The notes beneath the pieces are model-generated. The model had not been told where the DNA came from. It did no database searches and saw only the letters and a list, made by a program, of their open reading frames with translations. From the NCBI RefSeq assembly GCF_003670115.1, contig NZ_QQTY01000002.1, positions 1,054,001-1,118,000 of the forward strand: a stretch of 64,000 nucleotides of DNA, read 5' to 3'. Position numbers and translations under genes: made by a program. Shown here piece by piece: positions 25,058 through 33,788 of the stretch. Numbering within the stretch: the first letter of the stretch is position 1; every line of letters begins with the position of its first letter. The stretch is from Natronorubrum halophilum. Lineage in GTDB: Archaea; Halobacteriota; Halobacteria; Halobacteriales; Natrialbaceae.

Positions 25058-26125
25058 ATGACAGAATCGGACGAGAGCGCCCCGCACGCATTCGAGTTCC
25101 GTCGCCAGCTAGGCGTCATTCTCGCCAAGGCCACGCTGCTCGAGGACGAGTCCCTCGGCCCGGTGACACCCGAACAGCGTGACGCGCTCGAGGAGGTCGT
25201 CGCGGCGACACTGAAACTGACTGCGGAAACGGCGGACACGCTAGAAACGCACGGTGACACCCCGCAGACGACCGACGACCGGTCTCAGTCGACCGACGAC
25301 GATCTGGCGCTCGACCAGCCGGCCGACGATATCCTGACGCCCGGCGAATCGCCGGCCACACCGGAGTCGGCGACGGTGCTCGACTCGATCGTCCTCGGGG
25401 TCGGCGACGACGAGGAGTTCGTGACGTCGCTGGAGAGACAGTTCGAGCGTGCCGGGTACGCGGTTCACACCGCGACCGACGGCGACGACCTGCGGACGAT
25501 GCTCGACCGATCGCGCCCACAACACCTCGTTCTGGACTGCCGATTTCCGGCGGGGACCTTCCACGACGGCCTCGAGCGAACGATCAGTGGACTCGACGGC
25601 GAAACGTCGCTGACGCTCGTGTCGACGGTGGAAGGCGACCTCCCGGGACCGCTTCAGGGGATCGCGGGCATACTCGCGTCGAGCATCGAGCCGGAACCCC
25701 TCGCGGCACTCCTCGAGAACCGGTTCGAGCTTCCGATCGAGTCCTCGAACGCCGGCACGGCGGTCGCCGTTGTCGGCGACGTCGGAGACCGTTTCCTCGC
25801 GACGCTCGACGAACTCGACAACTCGATCGATCGGGTGACGCACTCGTCCGCCACGGCGCTCGACGCGGTTGATCCGGGCGACGTGGATTTCGTCTTTCTC
25901 TCCGGCCCGGCGATCGATCACGCCGACGAATCCGCGTTGGCCGGGCTCCGAAACCCGACCGACGGGGAAGCGATACCGCTCGTCGCGGTCGGATCGACGC
26001 CGACCGAGGCCGAGTGGGTGCCGTTCCGCGGCCACCGAACGCTCGCACAGACACCGCTCACATCGACCCAGCTTGCCGCGGCAGTACTCGCGGCGATCGA
26101 GCCGGATCCGGACGAGGAACGATGA
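25058..26125 (+). CDS. pseudo-sensor with DHp-like helix pair and two degenerate receiver domains
   Basis: A 355-residue acidic protein. The N-terminal segment FRRQLGVILAKATLLEDESL-GPVTPEQRDALEEVV resembles the HisKA dimerisation hairpin of histidine kinases but lacks the phosphorylated His, and no ATPase domain follows. After a linker, residues about 120-220 form a receiver-like domain that still has an Asp (HLVLDCRF). A second one (GTAVAVVGDVGDRF onward) lacks it (FVFLSGP). The stop overlaps the start of a CheY-like gene (ATGA). It probably acts as a scaffold or regulator for the operon's glycosyltransferase. An alternative start is ATG 25046. Confidence 0.75.
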   Translation: MTESDESAPHAFEFRRQLGVILAKATLLEDESLGPVTPEQRDALEEVVAATLKLTAETADTLETHGDTPQTTDDRSQSTDDDLALDQPADDILTPGESPATPESATVLDSIVLGVGDDEEFVTSLERQFERAGYAVHTATDGDDLRTMLDRSRPQHLVLDCRFPAGTFHDGLERTISGLDGETSLTLVSTVEGDLPGPLQGIAGILASSIEPEPLAALLENRFELPIESSNAGTAVAVVGDVGDRFLATLDELDNSIDRVTHSSATALDAVDPGDVDFVFLSGPAIDHADESALAGLRNPTDGEAIPLVAVGSTPTEAEWVPFRGHRTLAQTPLTSTQLAAAVLAAIEPDPDEER

Positions 26126-26493
26126 CACGTCACGTCCTGATCGCCGAGGACGACCGGCCGATCATCGAGATACTCCGCTATCGGCTCGAGAACGAGACGT
26201 TCGACGTCGACGTCGTCGACGACGGTGACGACTGCTGGGAGTTTCTCCAGTCGGCCGACCAGCTCCCCGACGCGCTCTTGCTCGATATTATGATGCCCGG
26301 ACTCAACGGATTCACGATTCTCAAGCGACTCCGTGCCGAGGAACAGTACGACGATCTCGTCATCGTTCTCGTCACCGGACGGGGACTCGAGGAGGACGTC
26401 CTTCGGGGATTCGAACTCGGGGCGGACGACTACGTGATGAAACCGTTCAGTCCGTCAGAGATCGTCGTCCGCCTCAAACGACTGCTGCGATAA
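26122..26493 (+). CDS. stand-alone response-regulator receiver (CheY-like)
   Basis: A 123-residue receiver domain with all key residues: acidic pair Glu9/Asp10/Asp11, phospho-acceptor Asp55 in LLLDIMMPG, Thr85 in LVTGRG and Lys107 in YVMKPFSP. There is no output domain. It overlaps the upstream pseudo-sensor gene (ATGA) and the downstream HEAT gene (TAATG), so output is most likely protein-protein contact with the operon's HEAT protein or synthase. The kinase that phosphorylates it is not in the window. Confidence 0.93.
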   Translation: MTRHVLIAEDDRPIIEILRYRLENETFDVDVVDDGDDCWEFLQSADQLPDALLLDIMMPGLNGFTILKRLRAEEQYDDLVIVLVTGRGLEEDVLRGFELGADDYVMKPFSPSEIVVRLKRLLR

Positions 26494-27572
26494 TGGTAGA
26501 CCTACAGGATGCGTTCGTCGTCATCGTCTCGCTCTGTCTGTTCGCCGGAGGGCTCACGCTTGCGCTCTCAGTCGTGCTCTTCTGGTTTGATCAGCGGCGC
26601 GAATCGGTTCGGGCCGCACTACTCCCCGCGCTGTTCGAGCAACTCGAGGATCCGGGGCCGGAATCGGTAGCGTGGTACGGGTCCCTCTCGGTGATCGAAC
26701 AGTACGTCGTTCGGCGAACGATCGTCCGGTATCTACGTCGGCTTCAGGGTAGCGATCATCAACAACTGGTTACGCTGTCGTCCGAGTTGGGACTGGACGA
26801 GCAAGCCATCTCGCTGCTTCGGAGCCGATTCTCGTTCAACACGCTTCGCGGACTCATCTGGCTGACCCTGCTCGAGCGACCGGTTTCGAAGGAGTTGTTA
26901 CAGAAACACTGTACGAACCGACCGAACGTCCGCGCGGCCGCCGCCCGACTCATCTACGCGGTCGGCGAGGAGAACGCCGGGAGGGACGGGACCGCGTTAC
27001 TCCTCCGGGACGGGGATCAACCGCTCTCGGTGTACGGAATCGACACGCTGTATCTGCTCAATAAATCCGATGCGACGCCGTTGCTGTCCAACGCGGAAGT
27101 CGACGCCAGTTGGTGGGACAACAGACTGTTGTTGCAGTGTTTGACCGTCCTCGCTCACTGTCAGTCGGCCGAACGGGTCGAGCACTTCGAGTGGATCCCG
27201 CCGCTGCTGTCCGACGACTCCCCGCAGATCCGAGCCGGCGCGTTGAACGCGTTCGAGCGCCACGGATGGCGCGACGCGTTCCGCGAGCACGTCGACATCG
27301 AACAGGTGGTCGCCGATCGGTACCCTGAGGTTCGAACGGCCGGCTACGAACTGCTCAGCCAGTGGGGCGACCGGCGAGCGATCGAGTGGCTTCACTACGC
27401 GGTTCTCAACGATCCCGACGATCGCTCTCGGCTCGCTGCGGCCCGCACGTTGGTCTCGACGGGCCACGACCTCCCGACGCCGACGGAGTCGGCCACCGAC
27501 ACTATCCGAACCGTCGACTGGGCGCGCGCCGAACTGCGATCCAGACGGAGGGTGGCAACCGGATGGTCGTAA
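26493..27572 (+). CDS. membrane-anchored HEAT-repeat protein
   Basis: A 359-residue protein. A single N-terminal membrane helix (AFVVIVSLCLFAGGLTLALSVVLFW, split, residues 7-31) is followed by a cytoplasmic solenoid of helical repeats, e.g. NVRAAAARLIYAVGEE, DSPQIRAGALNAFERHG, YPEVRTAGYELLSQWGDRRA and DRSRLAAARTLVSTG, typical of HEAT/PBS-lyase repeats. Such scaffolds bind partner proteins. It is translationally coupled on both sides: its ATG uses the last base of the receiver's TAA, and its end overlaps the glycosyltransferase gene by 10 bp. Linking the receiver to the synthase is the simplest role. Confidence 0.87.
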   Translation: MVDLQDAFVVIVSLCLFAGGLTLALSVVLFWFDQRRESVRAALLPALFEQLEDPGPESVAWYGSLSVIEQYVVRRTIVRYLRRLQGSDHQQLVTLSSELGLDEQAISLLRSRFSFNTLRGLIWLTLLERPVSKELLQKHCTNRPNVRAAAARLIYAVGEENAGRDGTALLLRDGDQPLSVYGIDTLYLLNKSDATPLLSNAEVDASWWDNRLLLQCLTVLAHCQSAERVEHFEWIPPLLSDDSPQIRAGALNAFERHGWRDAFREHVDIEQVVADRYPEVRTAGYELLSQWGDRRAIEWLHYAVLNDPDDRSRLAAARTLVSTGHDLPTPTESATDTIRTVDWARAELRSRRRVATGWS

Positions 27573-28969
27573 GTGTCGATCTGAGCCCGCTGATCTGGGC
27601 GATCAGCTGGTTCTTCCTGTCGTACTTCGTACTCGTCAACGGGAGTTATCTGTTCGTTCACCTGGTCTCGATCGTCTCCCTCCAGCGGGGCCTCCGGGAG
27701 TGGTTGCTCGAGTCGACGTACAACCCGTACCAGTCGCCGTTTCTCCCCGGAATCGCCATCATCGTCCCCGCGTACAACGAGGAGGCGGTGATCAGCAACT
27801 CGGTCCGCTCGCTGTTGAACCTCGAGTACGGCGTCTTCGAGGTCGTCGTCGTCAACGACGGCTCGACCGACGAGACGCTCGAGCGACTGCTCGAGGATTT
27901 CGACCTCGACCCGGTCGGCGCGGAGGTTCCGTTCGACCTTCCCTGTGAACCCGTCGATCAGGTGTACCAGTCGACGGAGGTCGACCTCGTCGTCATCGAC
28001 AAAGAAAACGGCGGGAAGGCGGACGCGCTCAACGCGGGCGTTTTCTTCACCGATCAGCCGCTGTTCTGTGCGATCGACGCCGACAGCATCGTCGAGCGGG
28101 AGGCCCTTCTCGAGGTGATAGAACCGTTTCTGCGGGATCCAGAGCAGACGATCGCAACCGGCGGCGCCGTCCGCGTCGCGAACGGCTGTTCGGTTACTCG
28201 GGGGACCGTTACCGACGTCGGGCTTTCGAAGAACCGACTCGCGAGCCTCCAGACCGTGGAGTACCTTCGGGCGTTTCTCTCGGGACGGGTCGGACTCAGC
28301 GCGCTCGGGGGGCTACTGATCATCTCCGGTGCGTTCGGCGTGTTTCGCACGAGCGCGGTACGGGAGGTCGGTGGGTATTCGACGGAGACGATAACCGAGG
28401 ATATGGAACTCATCGTTCGTCTCCACCATCACTATGCGGGCACCGACTACCGAATCTCGTTCGTTCCGTACCCCGTCGTGTGGACCGAGGTCCCGTCCTC
28501 CAGACGGGCCCTGGCGCGCCAGCGGATGCGCTGGTATCAGGGCCTACTCGAGACGCTCTGGACGCACCGCAGAATGATCGGGAACCCGAAATACGGCTCG
28601 ATCGGGCTCTTTGCGCTGCCGTTTTTCCTCTTCATCGAAACCATCGGGCCGCTGATCGAAGGGGTCGGCTACATCGTCGTCCCCTTCGCGTTCATCCTCG
28701 GCATGTTGAACGTCCCGTTTTTCCTGCTCTTTCTCGGGGTCGCAGTCGGCGTCGGGACGTTGCTTTCCTGGCTGAGCGTCCTCAACGAGGTCATCAGCTT
28801 CCGGCGCTACCGAAGTCCCGGGGATATCGCCAAACTCCTCGGGTACGGGCTGCTCGAGCACGCACCCTACCGCCAGTGGAAGGCGGCGATTACGTGGCTG
28901 GCGCTCGTCCAGTACGTTCGCGGCGAATCAGCGTGGGGCGAGATGGTGCGAGTCGGCTTCGAGCGCTAA
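27563..28969 (+). CDS. processive membrane GT2 glycosyltransferase (IcaA/BcsA/hyaluronan-synthase-like)
   Basis: A 468-residue polysaccharide-synthase-type protein. It has an N-terminal membrane helix (LIWAISWFFLSYFVLVNGSYL), then a family-2 domain with IIVPAYNEEAVI, VVNDGST near 95-101, CAIDADS near 169-175, TITEDME near 276 and the processivity motif RQRMRWYQG near 318-326. About four C-terminal membrane helices follow. This layout polymerises a sugar nucleotide and moves the chain through the membrane. ATG 27563 overlaps the HEAT gene. The polymer cannot be identified from sequence; poly-N-acetylglucosamine-like, cellulose-like or hyaluronan-like are all possible. Confidence 0.9.
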   Translation: MVVSVDLSPLIWAISWFFLSYFVLVNGSYLFVHLVSIVSLQRGLREWLLESTYNPYQSPFLPGIAIIVPAYNEEAVISNSVRSLLNLEYGVFEVVVVNDGSTDETLERLLEDFDLDPVGAEVPFDLPCEPVDQVYQSTEVDLVVIDKENGGKADALNAGVFFTDQPLFCAIDADSIVEREALLEVIEPFLRDPEQTIATGGAVRVANGCSVTRGTVTDVGLSKNRLASLQTVEYLRAFLSGRVGLSALGGLLIISGAFGVFRTSAVREVGGYSTETITEDMELIVRLHHHYAGTDYRISFVPYPVVWTEVPSSRRALARQRMRWYQGLLETLWTHRRMIGNPKYGSIGLFALPFFLFIETIGPLIEGVGYIVVPFAFILGMLNVPFFLLFLGVAVGVGTLLSWLSVLNEVISFRRYRSPGDIAKLLGYGLLEHAPYRQWKAAITWLALVQYVRGESAWGEMVRVGFER

Positions 28970-29070
28970 CGGGAGTCGCCGACGCTCTTCGACGGTATCC
29001 CCGTGCGTCGAGGCGAAACGCCGAGCGGATTCGACGCAATACGACGTTACAGCCGTCGAAGCACGCACGT

Positions 29071-29079
29071 CATTTATGT
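29071..29079 (+). promoter_or_regulatory. TATA box for the DUF1616 gene
   Basis: CATTTATGT is centred 29 nt before the ATG at 29104, so the message is probably leaderless and independent of the preceding operon. Confidence 0.5.
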
Positions 29080-29103
29080 TCGTGCCTCTGCTACGTGTTT
29101 TGA

Positions 29104-30168
29104 ATGATCGATGCGAAATCCCTCTGGCTTATTCTCCCTCGCCAGATCCGGGAGTTGCCGGCGGATTTAATCGCCGTCCTCATCGTCGTCGCTGCGACCA
29201 ACGCCGCGGCGTTGCTTCCCGTCGTTCGGGAGACGCCGATTCGAGTTCCGCTCGGGCTCGCGTTCTTGCTTTTCCTCCCCGGATACGCGTTCGTCGCCGC
29301 CCTCTTTCCGGAGGCGAGCGAGCGATCCCGTTCCGGCGACGAGACTGACGGATCGAACGGCTCCGAAGCCGAATCACCCGATTTCGACAACGGATCTGCT
29401 CTCCTCGGCACGACGAGTATCACCGGCATCGAACGGGGCGCGCTCTCATTCGGTTTGAGCGTCGCCATCGTTCCGCTGATCGCACTCCTCCTCGATTTCA
29501 CGCTACGGAGACCCAGCCTCACGTCGATCCTGATCGTGACCAGCGCGTTCGTCGTTCTCTCGTCTATCGTTGCGGGGATCCGGCGCTGGAATCTGTCTCC
29601 GGAAAACCGCTTTGCGGTCCCGTACCGTCTGTGGATCGAATCCGGACGAGAGAGGGTCTTCGGATCGGATAGCCGTGGAACCGTGATCGTGAACGTGCTA
29701 CTGGTCGCTTCCGTGCTCCTCGCCCTCGGTACGGTCGGCTACGCGATCGCCGTTCCGCAAGACGGCGAACGGTTCTCGTCGGCCTACATTTTGGTCGAAA
29801 ACGACGGCGGAGAGCTCGTCGCCGACGGGTATCCGACCGAGTACGACAGCGGAGAATCCCGGGAGATCGTGTTCGGGATCGACAATCAGGAGCACCGAAC
29901 CGTTGACTACACGACGGTCTTCGCGATACAAGAAATCGAGACCCAAAACAACGAAACGATCGTCATCGAACAGGAGGAACTCGATCGATTCGAGGCGCAG
30001 CTGGCACACGGAGAGAGCTGGCACCACGATCACGAAATCGACCCGACGATGACCGGCGAGAACCTTCGCCTGGTGTGGCTGGTGTACCTCGACGGGGAAC
30101 CACCGGACGAACCGACGCTCGAGAACGCGGATCGATCCGTCGACCTCTGGATCGACGTCGACGAATAA
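29104..30168 (+). CDS. DUF1616 domain membrane protein
   Basis: A 354-residue protein. The segment VRETPIRVPLGLAFLLFLPG followed by YAFVAALFP is the DUF1616 hallmark, with further helices around LSVAIVPLIALLLDF, LTSILIVTSAFVVLSSIVAG and VLLVASVLLALGTVGYAIAV. The C-terminal part (from about 235) is an extracellular beta-rich domain with ILVENDGGELVADGYP and EIVFGIDNQEHRTVDYT. In haloarchaea this family sits next to N-glycosylation and surface-glycan genes, which fits this neighbourhood. Function is unknown. Confidence 0.87.
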   Translation: MIDAKSLWLILPRQIRELPADLIAVLIVVAATNAAALLPVVRETPIRVPLGLAFLLFLPGYAFVAALFPEASERSRSGDETDGSNGSEAESPDFDNGSALLGTTSITGIERGALSFGLSVAIVPLIALLLDFTLRRPSLTSILIVTSAFVVLSSIVAGIRRWNLSPENRFAVPYRLWIESGRERVFGSDSRGTVIVNVLLVASVLLALGTVGYAIAVPQDGERFSSAYILVENDGGELVADGYPTEYDSGESREIVFGIDNQEHRTVDYTTVFAIQEIETQNNETIVIEQEELDRFEAQLAHGESWHHDHEIDPTMTGENLRLVWLVYLDGEPPDEPTLENADRSVDLWIDVDE

Positions 30169-30306
30169 GCACGGGTTCGGTCGCGTGCTACCGAAACGCC
30201 GACCGAAGACGGTTCTGGCACGGCTACAGCGCCGTGGCGTTCGATAGATCCGCGAAACCGAAACGGTGTGTGATCGTCGAATAACGGTTTGTACCCGGTG
30301 AGCGGC

Positions 30307-31824
30307 TTATGAATCCGGTATCAACTGACGGATACCCGGGATTCGGCGCTGGATGATCTCCTCGAGAAACTCGACGAATACCAGATCGTACGTCTCTAAT
30401 GACCGGCTTGCGATCACGATACCGAGCGTCAAGACGGTCACCACGATCGCGAATGCACAAATCGTGAGGGCGGTGGTTGGGACGACGCTACGGAAGAGAA
30501 ACCCGAAGGGGAGCAAGACGAGCGGGAGCGCAACGACCGCTCTAATCGACGTTTCAGTGAAGGGCCTGACATCGAAATTCCGCGATAAAAAGGCGTAGAT
30601 GAGGATATTCAGGGCGATGTACGACGCTGCGGACGCGATGGCCGCTCCGATAAACCCGTACAGCGGAATGAGCACGAGGTTCCCGACGACGTTGACGATG
30701 AACGCGGCCACGTTCGTTATCAGGATGAATTTCGTGTACCCGAACGCCGAGAGGGTTTCGCGATTGCGTCCGACCGCCGCGTTGATGAAAAACCCGATAG
30801 AAAGTATTGCGAGCGCAACACCGCCGGTGGAATATTCGTCGCCGAACGTAAGCGAAATGATCTCCCCCGGGAACACGACGAACAGGACAAATATCGGAAA
30901 GGTGAGAACGTAGGTCCATTTAGAGGTCATCGTATACAGCGTTTTGACCCCGTCCAGGTCGTCTTTGTTGTCCAGTCTGGAGGCGACGGGGAGGTAAAGG
31001 TACCCGAACGTGCCGAGCAGCAATACCAGGGCCCCGGCGAGCGGATACGCCGAATTGTATATTCCGACCTCGGTCGACGAACGAAAGTAACCGAGCATCA
31101 GCGTATCCGTCCTCGCGAGAAGCGTGGAAACGACCGTCGAGACGACTAAGGGGGTCGAAAACGCCGTTATCTCCCGTACGTGGAGCGTGAACGAACCGAA
31201 GAGGGGCATGAACCGGCGGAGAAGAGCGAAGGTGACGACCGTGGTCAGCACCGCAGCGATCAGGTAACTGTACCCAGTCGCGATCACGTCCATCCCCGCC
31301 GCGAGGAGGAGAGCCAGAACGAGCAGTCGAAGACTCGGGTAGCCGATGTCTTCCGCAACGATCTTGTACCGCGTTTTTTCGAATCCGCGAATCGCACTCA
31401 CGCCGAGACTGAACGTAACCACGAACGGGATCGTCAGGACAAATAACAGGAGCAGAGAGAGCGACCGAGCGTCTTCAAACAACAGGGATACGATGGTTTC
31501 GTCAAACACCAGCAGGAGTACGCAGATACCGCCGGCTATCGGAAGCGTGACGACCAGTCCGGTCACCCACGTTCCTCTGATATCCGCCGGGCTATCGTAT
31601 CTCGCCATGAAACGGGGTATCCCCTGTTGGTAACCGGCCAGCGCGAGCGTCACCGCGAGCATCATGAGATCGACCGCGATACTGAACTCACCGTACGCGT
31701 TCGCCGACAACACTCGACCGAGAAGAACGCGTTCGAACAGGACGGCGACGGAGCCGAAAACCGTTCCGACGAACATCAATCCCGCGCTCGAAAGAACCTT
31801 CCCGAGGTCGTGTTCGCGGTCCAT
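30307..31824 (-). CDS. oligosaccharide flippase (Wzx-like, MOP superfamily)
   Basis: A 505-residue protein with about 14 membrane helices. It begins LGKVLSSAGLMFVGTVFGSVAVLF with the typical PST/Wzx opening, then RVLSANAYGEFSIAVDLM and TLMLGYFRSSTEVGIYNSAYPLAGAL. It should flip lipid-linked glycans to the outer face. Codons are less GC-rich than in the housekeeping genes. It follows the phosphodiesterase gene on the same strand by two bases, so they are co-transcribed. Confidence 0.9.
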   Translation of the reverse strand: MDREHDLGKVLSSAGLMFVGTVFGSVAVLFERVLLGRVLSANAYGEFSIAVDLMMLAVTLALAGYQQGIPRFMARYDSPADIRGTWVTGLVVTLPIAGGICVLLLVFDETIVSLLFEDARSLSLLLLFVLTIPFVVTFSLGVSAIRGFEKTRYKIVAEDIGYPSLRLLVLALLLAAGMDVIATGYSYLIAAVLTTVVTFALLRRFMPLFGSFTLHVREITAFSTPLVVSTVVSTLLARTDTLMLGYFRSSTEVGIYNSAYPLAGALVLLLGTFGYLYLPVASRLDNKDDLDGVKTLYTMTSKWTYVLTFPIFVLFVVFPGEIISLTFGDEYSTGGVALAILSIGFFINAAVGRNRETLSAFGYTKFILITNVAAFIVNVVGNLVLIPLYGFIGAAIASAASYIALNILIYAFLSRNFDVRPFTETSIRAVVALPLVLLPFGFLFRSVVPTTALTICAFAIVVTVLTLGIVIASRSLETYDLVFVEFLEEIIQRRIPGIRQLIPDS

Positions 31825-31826
31825 CG

Positions 31827-33458
31827 TCAGAGGTAGCCGAGGTCACTCAATCGATCGCGGACTTCGTCTTGATCCTGGTCGTACTCCACCTCCTGAGGTA
31901 TCGAAACGTCGTACTCCGCTACAGTCGTCGAGGCGGTCAGGAGGTCGTCGCGAGTATCGCCGGTCATCTGTTTCGGAACGGGGTATCCCAGCACTGACAT
32001 CGTCATCGGCGCGATATCGACGAGATCGATCCGACTCCGTTCGTCGGTTTCCTCGAACCCCGGTCCGGACCCGATAAAGACGCCGGTGCGCTTGTGGTCG
32101 TACGTCGACGCGGGGAGGAACTCCGTTCCGTACAATTTCGTCGAAACGGTGTGGTTCATATCGGTCGGTAAGAACAGCACATCACACGCCCACTCGCTGT
32201 ACGGCCCCGTGTAGAGCTCCTCTCTCGGACGAACGAATTCGAACGCCTTCTCGCCGGTCGGCATCCGCAAAGAGGACAGGAGTGAGATGATCTCGCTCCG
32301 AACGTCCTCGTACGCCGATCGAGGCACGACCCCTGATGGATCGCGACCTGCGACGTTGATCCGAATCCCCTGTTCGGATCCGTGACGGCAGTAGGCCACG
32401 GAATCTTCCCACACCACGTTCCGTGCAGCCCCCTTCCAGAGTCGCTCCGGAAGGCGTCCGATCAGTGGCTCCGCCAGACCGAGTCGATCGGCGACGTTGT
32501 ACAGTTTCGCCGGCGGGAGCCCGACCGCGGAGCTCGCTTTGAAACCGGTCTGAAACAGTGTCGAAAGCGGACCCGTCTCCTCGCCGTTCGCCGTGCGTTC
32601 GATGTTGACGTCACCCGGCCCAGTGCTATCGACGCTCGAGGTGAGGAACCCGTTGTTCTCCAGGATCTGATTGACGTGTATCTGATAGCCGTCCACCGGT
32701 CCCATCCCGTGATCCGAGCAGACGATGATGTTCGTCTCGTCGTCGACGGCATCACGAAGCACCTCGAGCGCATCGTTCGCGGCCGCGTAGACCCGTCTGA
32801 AATGGCGCGGATCGCTCGAGTTGTGGAATATCGCGTCCGTCTTTTGGAATTGAACGATCGCGAGCTGCCACGGGTGGGCGTCCAGTACGTGAGCCCCGGC
32901 ACGAGCGCGCATCCCGAGTAAATCGACGTAGCCGGCAACCCGTTTCTCGGCGTCGGTCGTCGCTTCGTCCTTCGAATAGATACGATACCGTTCGCCGATC
33001 GCTTCAGAAATGTCTTCACGAATACCCTTCGGATATCCCGGTTCGTCGGCCGGAGAGAGGTACCCCGGAATCAGTACCCCGTCCAGTGGCTCCGCGGGGT
33101 GGGTGACCGGGAGATTCATCACCACCGAGGGGACGTCGATCGACGTGAGATACGTCCACAGCGCTGGAGCGCGGACGTCGGCTCTGGTGACCGTTCGTGC
33201 AGTATCCGGGTAGCGATCCTCGTGGTGGAAGAAATCGAATACCCCGTGGTGATCCGGCGAGACGCCCGTGTACATCGAAGGCCAGGCGCTTCCCGTCCAC
33301 GGCGGATGAACGGACTCGAGTCGAGCGGTCGTCCCGTCCTCCCGGAGCGAGTTGATCTCGCTTACGTCGGCTGCAAATCGATCGAGATACCGCCAGTCCA
33401 TTCCGTCGAAGCCGACGATAAGCGTCTTATTTCCGGAGTGTTCATTTTTACTAATCAT
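31827..33458 (-). CDS. type I phosphodiesterase / alkaline phosphatase family protein (first of divergent pair)
   Basis: A 543-residue protein of the nucleotide pyrophosphatase/phosphodiesterase branch of the alkaline phosphatase superfamily. TLIVGFDGMDW near 11-21 gives the first metal Asp, WPSMYTGVSPDHHG carries the nucleophile Thr, and IVCSDHGMGP supplies the second-site Asp/His. There is no signal peptide. It may cleave or transfer phospho-sugars during surface-glycan synthesis. I start at ATG 33458 (MISKNEHSGN); an in-frame upstream extension of 46 residues looks unusually protein-like. TATA-like GGGATAAACC lies about 20-26 nt upstream. Co-transcribed with the flippase. Confidence 0.85.
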   Translation of the reverse strand: MISKNEHSGNKTLIVGFDGMDWRYLDRFAADVSEINSLREDGTTARLESVHPPWTGSAWPSMYTGVSPDHHGVFDFFHHEDRYPDTARTVTRADVRAPALWTYLTSIDVPSVVMNLPVTHPAEPLDGVLIPGYLSPADEPGYPKGIREDISEAIGERYRIYSKDEATTDAEKRVAGYVDLLGMRARAGAHVLDAHPWQLAIVQFQKTDAIFHNSSDPRHFRRVYAAANDALEVLRDAVDDETNIIVCSDHGMGPVDGYQIHVNQILENNGFLTSSVDSTGPGDVNIERTANGEETGPLSTLFQTGFKASSAVGLPPAKLYNVADRLGLAEPLIGRLPERLWKGAARNVVWEDSVAYCRHGSEQGIRINVAGRDPSGVVPRSAYEDVRSEIISLLSSLRMPTGEKAFEFVRPREELYTGPYSEWACDVLFLPTDMNHTVSTKLYGTEFLPASTYDHKRTGVFIGSGPGFEETDERSRIDLVDIAPMTMSVLGYPVPKQMTGDTRDDLLTASTTVAEYDVSIPQEVEYDQDQDEVRDRLSDLGYL

Positions 33459-33788
33459 TATTGGCGCTGGGTTTATCCCGTCGTGGAGGGCGTACAACCG
33501 CTCGAGAACGTTACCGAATTCTACTGGAGATAGAGCGCCCGGGTACTTGAAATCCTCCCACGGTTTCCTTACCGGTCGTCGGCATAATGGTCCCATTCCG
33601 GAACGTTCATCCTCGGTTTCCGAGAGTATCTTTCCGATTGTGAAATATCAGATTCCGGTTGTGTGGGCGGTGTGTGAACGATCGATAGCGGCCAGAAAAG
33701 TAACATACCGACGATGGTAATATCCTGACCGGAGATACTATATAATTACTGAAGAACGCCTTTACCCTTCGGTCACGAGTGGATAGCT
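33459..33788. other. 330-bp divergent promoter region between the two phosphodiesterase genes
   Basis: Two promoters diverge here: a plus-strand TATA (ATACTATATAATT, 33735-33747) before 33789, and a minus-strand GGGATAAACC near 33474-33484 before 33458. The first 140 bp on the minus side are in an open frame continuous with the 31827-33458 gene. The rest is AT-richer and holds no gene I can support. Confidence 0.45.
33735..33747 (+). promoter_or_regulatory. TATA box for the phosphodiesterase gene at 33789
   Basis: ATACTATATAATT is a strong TATA element about 48 nt before the ATG at 33789, predicting a leader of about 20 nt. Confidence 0.5.
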
